Positions 20,884 to 30,467 of a DNA stretch of 64,000 bases are shown here, one piece after another; position 1 is the stretch's first letter; each line of letters opens with the position of its first letter. The stretch spans positions 1 through 64,000 of the forward strand of contig CAVVAB010000008.1 of NCBI GenBank assembly GCA_963746155.1, written 5' to 3'. A program made the translations under genes and the position numbers. This stretch comes from AC-32 sp963746155 (GTDB taxonomy: Bacteria; Actinomycetota; Thermoleophilia; Gaiellales; Gaiellaceae). Under the pieces are notes generated by a model that ran no database searches, had not been told where the DNA came from, and worked only from the letters and a program-made list of their open reading frames with translations.

Positions 20884-21600
20884 GTGCGCGGGCTGGCGAT
20901 CGTGCCGGCGTACAACGAGGAGGAGTCGATCGAGGCGGTCATCCAGGAGCTGCGCGCCGCCGAGCCTGGAGCTCGACGTGATCGTGGTCGACGACGGCTC
21001 GGCCGACCGGACCGCGCGACGTGGCCGCCGCGACGCGGCGCCGGGGTCGTGAGCCTCCCGTACAACGTCGGAATCGGCGGCGCCGTCCAGACCGGCTACC
21101 AGTACGCGGTCGAGCACGGCTTCGACCTGGCCGTCCAGGTCGACGGGGACGGTCAGCACGACCCGCTCGAGATCGGACATCTCATCGAGCCGCTGCTCGA
21201 CGACCGGGCCGACATGGTCGTCGGCAGCCGCTTCGCGCCAGGGGGCGGCTACCGGGGAACGCCTGCTCAGGCGCGTCGGCATCCACCTGTTCGCCCCGTC
21301 GTCTCGCTGATCGTCGCGCCGCGGGTGACCGACACGACCTCCGGGTTCCGGGCCGTGAACCGCAAGGCGATCGAGCTCTTCGCCGCCGATTACCCGCAGG
21401 ACTACCCGGAGGTCGAGGCGACGGTGCTGCTCGTCCGGCGCGGCCTCAGGATGATGGAGGTGCCGGTCAAGATGCGCGTGCGCGAGACGGGAAGCTCCTC
21501 GATCACGACGCTGCGCGTCGGGCTACTACATGATCAAGGTTCTGCTCGCCCTTTTCATCGGCCTGTTCCGCCGTTACCCGACACCTTGGAGGAGTCATGA
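20884..21600 (+). CDS. GT2 polyprenyl-phosphate sugar synthase-like glycosyltransferase (DPM1/GtrB-type; frameshifted)
   Basis: Would load a sugar onto polyprenyl phosphate, producing the donor used by GT39/ArnT-like enzymes such as the one two genes downstream. LAIVPAYNEEESIEAVIQEL, DVIVVDDGSADRT, SLPYNVGIGGAVQTGYQYA and LAVQVDGDGQHDP (DxD-like) are the DPM1-like signatures, followed by MVVGSRFAPGGGYRG and DTTSGFRAVNRKAIELF. Indels near 20970, 21030, 21260 and 21520. GTG at 20826 (VAQQATSPE) followed by an inserted G near 20883 is a plausible earlier start. The stop overlaps the next ATG (ATGA). Length 239-258 aa; the usual C-terminal membrane helices are absent, but the next gene encodes a small membrane protein. 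Confidence 0.78.
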   Translation: MRGLAIVPAYNEEESIEAVIQELRAAEPGARRDRGRRRLGRPDRATWPPRRGAGVVSLPYNVGIGGAVQTGYQYAVEHGFDLAVQVDGDGQHDPLEIGHLIEPLLDDRADMVVGSRFAPGGGYRGTPAQARRHPPVRPVVSLIVAPRVTDTTSGFRAVNRKAIELFAADYPQDYPEVEATVLLVRRGLRMMEVPVKMRVRETGSSSITTLRVGLLHDQGSARPFHRPVPPLPDTLEES

Positions 21601-21967
21601 CGCCCTTCCGAGTCTCCTTCGCCGCCGCGCTCGCGGCAGCGTGTCCTCTTGCTCGTGATCTTCGAGCTGATCCGCAGCCGCCGGCTGCAGGAGCGTTACG
21701 CCCTGCTCTGGCTGCTCACCGGGATCGTGATCTTCGTGCTCGCCGTCTGGCGCGGAGCTCCTCGGGAAGATTGCGGACCTGGTCGGGATCGCGTACCCGC
21801 CGTCCGCACTGTTCATCCTCGCCTCGTTCTTCGCGCTCGTCGTCCTGCTCCATTACTCGACCGTGATCTCCAAGCTGTCGGACGAGAACCGGATTCTCGC
21901 CCAGAGGCTGGCGCTGCTGGAGAATCGCCTGGACGAGTCTTCCGAGCACCTGCCCGGCGGCTCGTGA
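21597..21967 (+). CDS. DUF2304 family small membrane protein (frameshifted)
   Basis: Small integral membrane partner often found immediately after DPM1-like glycosyltransferases. The sequence across frames reads MTPFRVSFAAALAA, LLVIFELIRSRRLQERYALL, WLLTGIVIFVLAVWR, a loop with KIADLVGIAYPPSALFILAS, a third helix (FFALVVLLHYSTVISKLSDE) and a coiled C-terminus (ENRILAQRLALLENRLDESS). Three membrane segments plus the RLQERYALLW motif identify DUF2304. Indels near 21640 and 21757. ATGA overlap upstream and GTGA overlap downstream make this one translational unit with the synthase and the ArnT-like enzyme. Confidence 0.78.
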
Positions 21968-24165
21968 CCGAACAGGCGTCGCTAGCGCTGCGACCCTGGC
22001 AGGTGCGGCTCCGGGCCGCGTTCGACGCACCTCTTGCGGCGCCGTTGGCGGTCGGCGCGCTGATGCTCACTGCCTTCATCGCCCGTGTTCTGCTCAGCCG
22101 TGACGTTCTCGCTCCCTGGGCCATGCTCGACGAGCTCCAGTACGCGGAGGCGGCTCGGAGCTTCCTCTCCGGCGGCCACTACCTCTTCCGGGACGAGCCT
22201 CGTCCGCTGCGCACGCATCTATCCGGTGCTGATCTCTCCGGCCTGGCTGGCGGGCTCGGTCCAGACCTCGTACATGATCGTGAAGGTGATCAACTCGGTG
22301 CTCATGGTCCTGGGCGCGATTCCCCTGTACCTGTGGTCGGACGGCTCGTGGCGCCTCTCTGGGGCGTGCTCGTCGTGGCCCTGTACCTGGCGATGCCGGG
22401 CTTCATCTACACGTCGGAGATCCTGACGGAGAACGCGTACGTTCCGGCCACGGTGCTCGCGCTGTACGCGATTGCCGTCGCGATCGAGCGCCAATCGCTG
22501 CGGATGCAGGCGCTGGCGCTCGGTGCGATCGGGCTTGCCGCATGTGCCCGTATCCAGGGCTTGATCCTGCTGGCCGTTCTCTTCACGGCGATCGTGACTC
22601 CGTGGTCCTCGACGCGGTCGCGGCGCGATCCGGGCGCAGGCGCGTCGCGTCGTCTCGTCGAGGCTGCGGCGGTTCTGGCCCTCGCTGTGCGCACCGCTGC
22701 TCGTGGCTCTGGCGTACGTCGTGTACGAGCGCGGCCGCGGCCAGCGGCTGTGGAGCGGCCTCGGGGACCTACGAGAACATCGCGCACGTGCACTACGGCC
22801 CGGTTTCGGCTGCTGAACTGGGTGCTCTGGCACTTCGGCGAGCTCTCGCTTTCTGTCGGGATCCTGCCGGTCAGCGCTCTGATCGTCCTTCTCGGCCTGG
22901 CGTTACGTCGGGAGACCGCACCCGGCGCCGCCGAACGCGCGTTCATTGCAGTGACGACGGCCGCCAGTCTTCTGGATCGTCGTCCAGGCCGGAACCTTCG
23001 CCTCGCACTTCTCGCTTCGGATCGAGGAGCGGTTGATGTTCAACGTCGACGCCCGCGCTCTTCCTGGCGCTCGTCGTCTGGCTGGCGCGCGGGCTTCCGC
23101 GGCCACCCGCGCTGACGCGCTGCGGCCGTGCTCGTCCCGGTGGCGTCGCTGCTCGCGCTTCCGTATCGAGGCTTCTTGCACCCGCCGCTGTTCAACGACA
23201 CGTTCGGTTTGATCCCGGTCTGGCGACTGACGCGAGGCTGGGCAGCCTCGACGAGACGAAGCTCGTTGTCGCCGCGGGCGCCCTGTTGGCGGGCCTGCTG
23301 TTTGCGGCCGTGCCCAGCGGGCATCGCGGCTCGTTGCGGTCCCGGCGTCGCTGCTGGCGTTTCTCGTGCTCTCGACGAACAGCGTCTTCGGGACGGTCGA
23401 GTTCCTCTCCGCGGCCGCTCGGCACGCAGGCGGGCTGACAGGGCGATCCGAGCTGGGTCGACGACTCGATCGGAAAGGACAAGCGGGTCGAGGTCCTCTA
23501 CACCGACGGACCTGGCCGACCCGCACGTCGCCTGGCAGGCCGAGTTCTGGAACCGGAGCGTCCGACGGATCTTCGGGGTGACCGGCGCAGGACCCGAGCA
23601 TCCCGGACGTGAGCGCGTCGCTGGACGGCCGGGGACGGATCGTCCCGGCTCTGCCGGCGAGCTCGCCGGACCGCCGACCCGCGGTACGTCGCTGGCGACC
23701 GCGAGCGCGGACGTCGACGGAACACGGGTCGGCGTCGGCCGGACAGCTCGTGCTCTGGCGTGTGCGCCCGCCTCTGCGGCTGCGGAGCCTGGACCGGGGG
23801 CATCACGCCCGACGGCTACACGGGCGCCACGGCGACGTACACGCGTTACGTCGTCCCACCGCGGCGCGACTCACGTCGACGTCGATCGTATCGCGCCCGG
23901 GCTTCTGGCCGTTCCCACCGCGCGCGCGCGGGCCGTCGTCGGCCCGTTCCGGGTCGTGAACGGCGCGCCGAAGATCGCGCGGATCTGGTCGAGCGGCAGC
24001 GTGCGCGTCCGGGCCGGCCAGACGCGCGCTGCTCCGCCTGCCGATCCGAGAGCGGGCCGTTCAGGGTCCGCCTCATCGTGACGCCCGACGTTCTCGCCCT
24101 CGCAGTTCTCGTCCTCGCCGGACACGCGGCGTCTCGGCGCGCGAGCGCGCTTCGTCGTCCGCTAG
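21964..24165 (+). CDS. GT39/ArnT-like integral membrane glycosyltransferase, copy 2 (many frameshifts)
   Basis: Paralogue of the enzyme at 3679. GTG at 21964: after a first helix it has LAPWAMLDELQYAEAARSF (acidic loop-1 motif) and GHYLFRDE. Many indels follow, but EILTENAYVPATVLALYAIA, LSVGILPVSALIVLLGLAL and later HVAWQAEFWNRSVRR and GQLVLWRVRPPLRLRS are clear. Unlike copy 1 it continues about 120 residues further (TPDGYTGATATYTRYVV, GPFRVVNGAPKIARIWSSG, SGPFRVRLIVTP, RRLGARARFVVR), a beta-rich extracytoplasmic tail. It ends at the TAG 24163-24165, which shares CTAG with the convergent gene. Joined length is about 725 aa. It probably uses the polyprenyl sugar made by the two preceding genes. 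Confidence 0.74.
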
Positions 24166-26145
24166 CGGACCGCGGGCGGCGGGGCGACGCCGACGTGCGT
24201 CATCGCCTCGATCAGCGTGCGCTGGAAGCTGTCCCGGTCGAACCGGGTGGCCGCCGAGCTCGAGCAGGCGCGCCTGGACGCGCTCCCACTCGGCGCGGTC
24301 GGTGTAGAGGCGGCCTAGCAGCCGCGCAAGCTCGGCCGGATCGTCGGCCACCACGGAGCGCCTCGACGTCTCCGAGCGGGAAGCCCTCGGCCCCGACCGT
24401 CGTCGTGACGAACGGCAGCCCGGCGGCCAGCGAGTCCAGGAACTTCTGCTTCAGCCCCGCGCCGAAGCGCATCGGGTTCACGTGGAGGCGCGCGCGGGTG
24501 AGCCAGGCCAGCCGGATCCTCGACGTACCCGACGATCCGGATCCGCGGCCCCTCGAGCGCGCGGATCGAGTCGGTCACGTCGGCGCCGATCACGTTCAGG
24601 ACGACCTCCGGATGCTCCTCCCAGAAGGGCGGGAGCACTTCGCTCGACGAGATAGGTGAGCGCGTCGGTGTTCGGCGAGAGCGCGCCTGCCAGGAAGCCG
24701 CCGAAGAAGAGCAGGTCGCGCCGCTCGTCGAAACCCGGCACCTCCGCCTGAGGGTCGACGACCCCCGGGAGGATGAACGTCGGCGTTGCCGGGGCGAGCT
24801 CGGCGATGAACCGGGCCTCGTCCTCGGAGACGCAGAAGATGATGTCGGCCTCCTGCATGTGCCGGATCTCGGCCTCGCGCGTCTTCGCGCCTTCCGCGCG
24901 CACGTCGCGCCGCTGCCTGCCGGACGGCATGAGCTCCGCGAGCCGCTCGAGCCGCTGGAAGCTGATCGCCTCGGTGTCGAACACGCGCAGCGCCTGGGGC
25001 TGCGTGAGGCCGAGGTAGCCGTCGAAGCGCTCCGCGTTCTGCTGGCGGCTCACGATCACGACGCCGTAGTGGAATCGGCGCTCGTCGAACCAGTCGTCCC
25101 AGTCGACGGGCGGGCAGACGACCTCGATTCCCTGGCGCAGCAGCGGTTCTGCGTAGCGCTCGGCGTCCTGCCCCTCGGTCGCGGCGAGCGTGATCCGCGC
25201 CGACGGCCAGAGCGTGGCGAGCTCGCCTAGCAAGTGCGACATGCGCGGGTCGCCGGAGCCCCGGTCGGTATGCGGCACGCGGTCGTCGATCACCAGGATC
25301 CGGTCGAGCGCGTCAGCGTCGCGGGCGGCAACCATCTGGCGCGGCTCCTGCACGACCTCGACCAGCCGCGGCCGCTCGAGCAGCCGCTCGACCCACCGCT
25401 CCATGAAGACGTCACGATGGTCTTCCATCAGCTTCCGGGCGCTCTCCGAGGTGCCCGACCCGTGCCGGATGTGGACGACCCGAGAGCGCGGCTCGTACAT
25501 GGTCTTCAGGCCGCGGTCGTGGAGTCGGAAGCAGAGATCGCTGTCCTCGTAGTACGCGGGTGAGAAGGCGTCGTCGAAGCCGCCGACCTCGAGGAAGAGC
25601 GCGCGCGGGACGACGATGCAGGCCGCGGACCCGTAGTCCACCTCCCGCGGGAAGCGGTACCGGAAGTCGCGTGCGTCGCCGTCGGCCCCCACGGCGTGCG
25701 CGTGACCGATCGAGTCGATGACGGACCCGGCCTCCTGCACGCTGCCGTTCTCGTTCAGGAACATCGGGACGGCCGCGCCGACGCCCGGCTGCTCGATCCT
25801 CTCGAGGAGGGGCGGGAGCCAGTCGGGCTGCACGATCGCGTCGCTGTTCAGGAAGCAGAGGAACCGGCCGCGCGCCGCCTCGGCGCCCTGGTTCGATCCC
25901 TGGCCGAAGCCGCGGTTGACCGAGTTCCGCACGATCGTCGCGCCGTCGACGTAGTTCTCGACGCGTTGGAGCGTGTCGTCCGGCGACGCGTTGTCGACGA
26001 GCACGAGCTCGAACGACGCGTCGGTGTTCTCGGCGAGGGCGGCGATCGCGCGGCGGGCAAGCTCCCAGCCGCCGTAGAGGAGCATCACCACCGAGACCTC
26101 CGGCTCGCCGGCCGGCGCGATGCTCAGGCGACCCGACGGATCCAC
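24162..26145 (-). CDS. Two-domain GT2-GT4 glycosyltransferase (frameshifted at 3' end)
   Basis: Fusion of an inverting and a retaining glycosyltransferase. GTG at 26145 overlaps the upstream methyltransferase by 22 nt. Residues about 15-270 are GT2: PEVSVVMLLYGGWELARRAI, LVLVDNASPDDT, NRGFGQGSNQGAEAARG, FLCFLNSDAIVQPDWL (SDA metal motif) and SPAYYEDSDLCFRLHDRG. Residues about 310-650 are GT4-like: RILVIDDRVPHTDRGSGDPR, HMQEADIIFCVSEDEARFI, TPTFILPGVVDP and FFGGFLAGALSPNTDAL. Indels near 24640, 24520, 24360 and 24245 precede GAGLKQKFLDSLAAGLPFVT and the C-terminus DSFQRTLIEAMTHVG, stopping at 24162. The joined protein is about 660 aa. It could add two different sugars in sequence. Confidence 0.78.
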
Positions 26146-27074
26146 AGCGAGCCTCCTCCCGGGTGCGCGTACCGCTCCTCGGCCATGCCCGGGAAGGCCT
26201 CGAGGACGACGTCGCGGTGCCGCTTGAGCATGTACTGCGAACCGAGCTCGATCCGGAACGCGCTGTTGAACGCCAGAAACGCGCGGACGACGTAGAGCTC
26301 GTTCCAGCCCCAGCCGTCGAGCACCCAGGCCTCCGGGTACTCGCCCGGCAGCGAAGATGTCGTGGATGTGGACGACGACTCCGGGCCGCAGCCTGGGCAC
26401 GACCTCCTGGTAGAGCCAGACCACGTCGCTGCCGGTCTTGGCCACGTGCGAGGTGTCGATGAAGAGCACGTCGTTCTCGCCCAGCTCCTCGAAGATCTCG
26501 AGCGGGGTGTCCTGCACCTTCTCGACGCGGAGCCCGGAGACGCCCGGAACGCCGTCGACCAGGAACCGGCGCGCGGATACGGCTCGATGCAGGTCATGTG
26601 CATCGCGCCGTCGAGCAGCTCGCGGTTCACGCGCGCGCTGACGAGCGTCGAGAAGCCCGAGCCGATCTCGATCAGGCGGCGCGGCAGGAGGTAGCGCAGG
26701 AACGCCTCGAGCACCCACGCGTCGAAGGCCGAGTACTGGTCGTTCCCGGTGAAGTAGACGGTCGGGTCGTCACTCGGCTCGTCGCGGAACGCGAGCCGCT
26801 CCTGCGCGGCGAAGACGTCACGGCAGAGCGCGACCTGCGCCTCGTCGCGCCAGGCGATCCCCGGCGTCTCCCGCGGGCGGGACGGCCAGACCTCGGAGTG
26901 ACGAGGCGCGGCGCCGAGCTCGCGCGTGTCCGGGAGCGGCGAGTAGTAGTGGCCGGGCGGCCAGCGCACGAAGACGAACGGCGACGCCGCGGCCTCCTCC
27001 GGCGAAGGCCAGACGGGCAGGCGCTCGACGGCAGGCGGTTCTGGAGCCGGCGGCCCGCCGGGCCCCTCGTTCAC
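26124..27074 (-). CDS. SAM-dependent methyltransferase, Methyltransf_24-like (two compensating frameshifts)
   Basis: Class I methyltransferase of the type seen in glycan-modification clusters. GTG at 27074. A proline-rich start (residues 1-30) leads to FRDEPSDDPTVYFTGNDQY and RLIEIGSGFSTLVSARVNRE (SAM-binding motif I). A shift near 26570 puts LEIFEELGENDVLFIDTSHV and VVHIHDIFAAG in another frame, then a second near 26352 restores the first frame: FLAFNSAFRIELGSQYMLKR and GGGSLWIRRVA. Length 316 aa. The central Asp in FIDTSHV and the His-Asp of HIHDIF are probable metal ligands, as in class I O-methyltransferases. Confidence 0.75.
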   Translation of the reverse strand: MNEGPGGPPAPEPPAVERLPVWPSPEEAAASPFVFVRWPPGHYYSPLPDTRELGAAPRHSEVWPSRPRETPGIAWRDEAQVALCRDVFAAQERLAFRDEPSDDPTVYFTGNDQYSAFDAWVLEAFLRYLLPRRLIEIGSGFSTLVSARVNRELLDGAMHMTCIEPYPRAGSWSTAFRASPGSASRRCRTPRSRSSRSWARTTCSSSTPRTWPRPAATWSGSTRRSCPGCGPESSSTSTTSSLPGEYPEAWVLDGWGWNELYVVRAFLAFNSAFRIELGSQYMLKRHRDVVLEAFPGMAEERYAHPGGGSLWIRRVA

Positions 27075-27119
27075 GCGTGCGCCGGCGCGCGCCTCTCAGC
27101 TTCGAGCCGATCGACACGC

Positions 27120-28132
27120 CTAGGACTTCCGGGGGCGGAAGAACCGCACGACCTTGCGGATCGGCGCGGTGAAGCGCCACGAGAGCGAGCCGTAGACGCT
27201 GTCCTCGACGGCTGCGATCCCTTCCGCGAAGGCGGCCCGCTCGGCGACGAGGCGCCGCTGGAGCGCCTCGTGGGCGCGTCGCAGCCCTTCCAGCTCCTCG
27301 ACGCCGCCGCGCAGGGGCCGCAGCTCCTCGATCTCGGCCCGCAGCACTTCGACCTCGGCCGCGAGCGGGCGTAGCTCGTCCAGCTCCGAGCGCGCCTCGC
27401 TCAGCTTGGTGCGCCAGGTGTGCAGCTGGGCGGCCGGCTCCGAGGGCACCGCGCAGACGACGAACTGGTACGTGGTCGCCTCCGGGTCGCCGCTCGCCCA
27501 GGCGCGGGCCTCCTCCGGCACCGACGACGGGACCGAGATCTCGCTCTCCTCGACCTCGAGGCGCCGTCGCAGCCACTGGGTGATGACGTATCCGGAGCCC
27601 TCCATGAGGTCGAGCACGCCCTCGCGCGTGAAGAAGCGGATGTGGTCCTCGTCGAGCAGCCCCTGCTCGCGGTAGCGGAAGGAGCCGCCGAGCAAAGCCA
27701 GCCGCACGCTGGCGTGGGCGACGTTCGGGATCGAGGCGACGACGACTCCACCCTCGGCGACGAAGGGCCGCACGCGCTTGAGTAGCGCCTCCGGGTGGCG
27801 CAGGTGCTCGAGGACGTCCGCGAACAGGATCGCGTCGAAGCGCTCGCTGCCGAGCTCGGCCTCGAGGTCGAGCTCCTCGGCGTCGCCGACGAGGATGCGG
27901 TCGAGGTGCGGGACGGCGAGCTGGGCCGACTCCGCGTCGAGCTCGACCCCGACGACGCTCGCGCCGAGCCGGTCGCGCAGCACCTGCGACATGTAGCCGG
28001 TCGCGCAGCCGAACTCGAGTACCCGGGAGCCTGGCTCGACGAGCCCGAGGACGAGATTGTGCGTCGAGCCGGGGCTGTCGTCGAACTGCGTGTACTTCGG
28101 ATGGAAGTCGCGAAGCGCTGCTGAGAGGCCAT
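27120..28132 (-). CDS. SAM-dependent methyltransferase with C-terminal coiled coil (5' end at the anomalous region)
   Basis: Class I methyltransferase. SRVLEFGCATGYMSQVLRD is motif I; VGVELDAESAQLA, DAILFADVLEHLRHPEALLK (motif II and the DVLEH signature) and GGVVVASIPNVAHASVRLAL follow. From about residue 200 a long coiled coil (SEARSELDELRPLAAEVEVL onward) ends in YGSLSWRFTAPIRKVVRFFR, a basic amphipathic tail. The ATG at 28132 is followed by a frameshift near 28110 (LRDFHPKYTQFDD is in the other frame). Normal sequence stops at about 28133, so the true 5' end and promoter may be lost. About 335 aa when joined. Confidence 0.76.
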
Positions 28133-28152
28133 GCGGGGAGAAACTAGAAGCG
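28106..28152 (+). repeat. Imperfect direct repeat, copy A (start of the methyltransferase)
   Basis: Contains CGCGAAG-CGCT, then CCATGCGGGGAGAA and AGCG. Degenerate copies with the same order recur at 28862-28920 and 29426-29475, the second near the far edge of the anomalous region. Confidence 0.5.
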
Positions 28153-28861
28153 TGAGGACGAGTAACGGCGAGGAGGGGGGCGCTATAAAGGGGGGTGGGT
28201 GCACGTAGATGGGGTGGACAGGACGGGGGAAGAACGGAGGGAGCTGGAGGAACTGGGGGTGGAAGTGGGGCGGGGGGAGGATGACATGAGCACGCGGAAG
28301 GTGGAGCGGAAGGTGAGGTGGGGGTGGGATGAGGATGAGAGTGAGAAGGGGGAGAAAGAGGAAGAGAAGTGGCGGGCGGGTGAAGAGGAGATAGATGAGA
28401 GAAGTCGCAGGGAGCAGTCGCTCTGCGATGAGATAGAGAGGCGGAGAGCGAAGGAAAAGACTAGCGGGACGCGGTAGACGGATGGGTGAACGGGTTAACA
28501 CGGCCGAGTCAGACGCGCTTTGGCGATCGGGAAGGCCAGGCGCGTGAAAGCCGCAGGCGAGAGTGAAGGAGGTAGGGTGTGAGGTGTTAGATTGTGATTA
28601 GTGTGTTGAATAGTGTAGCTTTAAGAAAGCAGTGTGTGGAGGTGGTTTGGTGTTTTGTGAGGAGGTGGAGTTAGAGGTAGTAGTGGTTGAAGATGGTTAG
28701 TGAGATTAGAAGTAAGAATTGTTAGCGTTATAAGAGAGGGGTTTAAGTGGTGAGTGGTGAGAAGAGAGAGGGGTTAGTAATAGTGTGTAAGGATGGGGTA
28801 GTGGTTGTTTGGGGAGAGTGGTTGGTATTATTGAATAAGGACAAGATTAAGTAGGAGGGAA

Positions 28862-28920
28862 GGCGCGAAGTCTTGCTCTGCTATGCGTAAGGGCCTGCGG
28901 GAATGGGACACGTCGGGGCT
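28862..28920 (+). repeat. Imperfect direct repeat, copy B (inside anomalous stretch)
   Basis: Reads GCGCGAAGT, GCTCTG, ATGCG, AAGGGCCT, GCGGGAA and ACACGT in the same order as copy C at 29426, with small gaps. Sits in one of the normal-composition patches. Confidence 0.45.
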
Positions 28921-29425
28921 AAGCGCGTGTTCGCGAACGGCAGGATCCGACGCGCAGGAGTAGTGTTAGGGGGAGATGGTTTGAGGGATGACATGTAAGA
29001 GGGTTTGGGATGAGAGGATGATGGCGTTAACAAATCGAGCGAGAAGCAGGCTGTGACAGCCGCGTGCGCGCGATCAAGAGGGAGCATTAGAAGAAGTAGG
29101 AGAATTAGAAGCAGCATTAGTAAAAGGATAAGAGGAAGTAGAAATATGAATTAGAATAAGAAGAATTGGATAAGAAGAGAATTATTGAAAAGACAGAGTA
29201 GTCTCTCAAAAGGAATAGGTAAAGAGGGAAGAGATAAAAGAAAGGGATAATATAGAAATATTAATAGAAAGGAGGTAAGAAGCAATAATAAAAGAAGAAA
29301 TAAGGTAATAAGAAGAAGAAGGAAACAATGATAAAGAATAAAGGGAGAAGTAAAAAGCTATATTGTAAGTTACAAAAATATAGGAGGTAATAGAAGAGAG
29401 AGAGGAGACGACGAACGATGGATTA

Positions 29426-29475
29426 GTCGCGAAGTGCTCTAGCCATGCGGGAGAACCTTAGCGGGAACACGTGCG
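29426..29475 (+). repeat. Imperfect direct repeat, copy C (far edge of anomalous stretch)
   Basis: Reads AGTCGCGAAGTGCTCT, then GCCATGCGGGAGAACC, AGCGGGAA and CACGTG. It matches copy A (methyltransferase start) over about 40 nt with a few gaps and substitutions. Confidence 0.5.
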
Positions 29476-29554
29476 CGTTAAAATTCAGTAGCACGAAAAC
29501 GCGATCGAAAAAGGCCGGCAAAAAGGAAAATAGGGAGTGTATAGTATGAGGGGC

Positions 29555-30467
29555 GAGCCGTCCGACTGTGAGCCGGAGCGGCGCGGTCAGCCTCCAGCTG
29601 TGGCTTCTCGCAATCGTGCCGAGCTCCTCCGAAGCCGCTTGCCTTCCCCGCCCGGCCGACTCGAACTGGAGGTACAGCTCGGCGGCCTCGGAGTGCAGCT
29701 GTTCGAGGTTCCGCTGGAGCGCCGCGAGCTCTCGTGCGCCGTCGCCGGGCCGCTCGAGGTCGGCCGGTTCGAGGTGTCCGGGATCGGGGGCGAAGCACGA
29801 CCGCGCCCGCGGTCTGGCCTGGCGCGGGGACGGCCGGCCCCCGCTCGAGGAAGTCGATCTCGAACGCACGGCCCCAGTGCTCGCGCAGCCACCATTCGGA
29901 GTGGAAGACGAACGGACCGCCGGAGTCCATCGGGTTCCACGTCTTGGTGACGAGCATGCCGGTTCGCTCCTCGTCCCACTCGCCGCGGCCGAAGAGGCGC
30001 CAGCTCTCGTCGTTCATGAAGGTCGCGACCAGGATCCCGTCGGGCCGGAGGATGCGGCGCAGTTCGAGCAGCCACTCGGCCCAGCCGTCGGCGATGTGCG
30101 TGAAGACCGAGAGCGCGTAGACAAGGTCGAAGGCACCTGCCTCGTAGGGGAGCGGAGGCTGCGTGCCGCTCTGGACGACGTCGAGCGGCGGCGAGAGGTT
30201 CTCCTCGAGCCAGCGGATGCTCGGGCCGTGGACGTCGCAGCCGTGGAGATCGGCCGGCTCGTCGAGGAGGTGGCGCAGCGTCCGGCCGGCTCCGCAGCCG
30301 AAGTCGAGCACGCGCTTCCTCGACCACGACCACCTCGGCGGGAGCAGGCTCTCCAGCCGGGCCAGCGTCGCGCGGCCCTGGGCGAGGTAGGCGACCTCGA
30401 CGTCGGAGTCGTCGATCCGGCAGACGCGCTGGACGAGCTCGGCCGGCGGGAGGGGGGCGTCGGTCAG
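29555..30467 (-). CDS. SAM-dependent methyltransferase with coiled-coil tail (3' end cut by the anomalous region)
   Basis: Class I methyltransferase of the polysaccharide locus. The frame begins right at the upstream gene's stop (LTDAPLPPAELVQRV at 30467). CTG stands where a GTG overlapping the TGA would be expected, so the start base may be wrong. KRVLDFGCGAGRTLRHLLDE is motif I, and LHGCDVHGPSIRWLEENLS, GAFDLVYALSVFTHI and PDGILVATFMNDESWRLFGR follow. An indel near 29830 leads to the coiled coil (ARELAALQRNLEQLHSEAAE) and RSHSWRLTAPLRLTVGRLA, where normal sequence ends. The tail resembles that of the methyltransferase at 27120. About 300 residues are readable. Confidence 0.72.

Larger units (their letters stand above)
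28133..29554. other. C-depleted anomalous stretch with no recognisable gene
   Basis: About 1.4 kb with composition unlike the rest of the window. 28133-28490 is mainly G and A with G-runs, 28561-28860 is G/T/A with almost no C, and 29086-29410 is A-rich (A/G/T) with almost no C. Short patches of ordinary GC-rich sequence sit inside at about 28500-28560, 28861-28960, 29030-29085 and 29425-29515. The methyltransferase genes on both sides run into it without a proper 5' or 3' end. The longer open frames inside (28199-28477 plus, 28881-29117 minus) have low-complexity composition and no motif. Most likely low-quality or mis-assembled sequence bridging a gap; a real transferred AT-rich element is the less likely alternative. 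Confidence 0.7.

Noticed and set aside
28199..28477. 92-codon open frame in the G/A-rich stretch
   Set aside because: Consists almost only of E, K, G and R residues because the DNA is purine-only. No start context or motif.
28881..29117. 78-codon reverse-strand open frame beginning LLLILLLLLMLP
   Set aside because: The leucine run merely reflects A-rich DNA on the other strand; not a credible signal peptide.
28133..29554. Insertion sequence or prophage fragment in the anomalous stretch
   Set aside because: No transposase or phage motif, no terminal inverted repeats, and the flanking direct repeats are copies of a local gene start rather than a target duplication.
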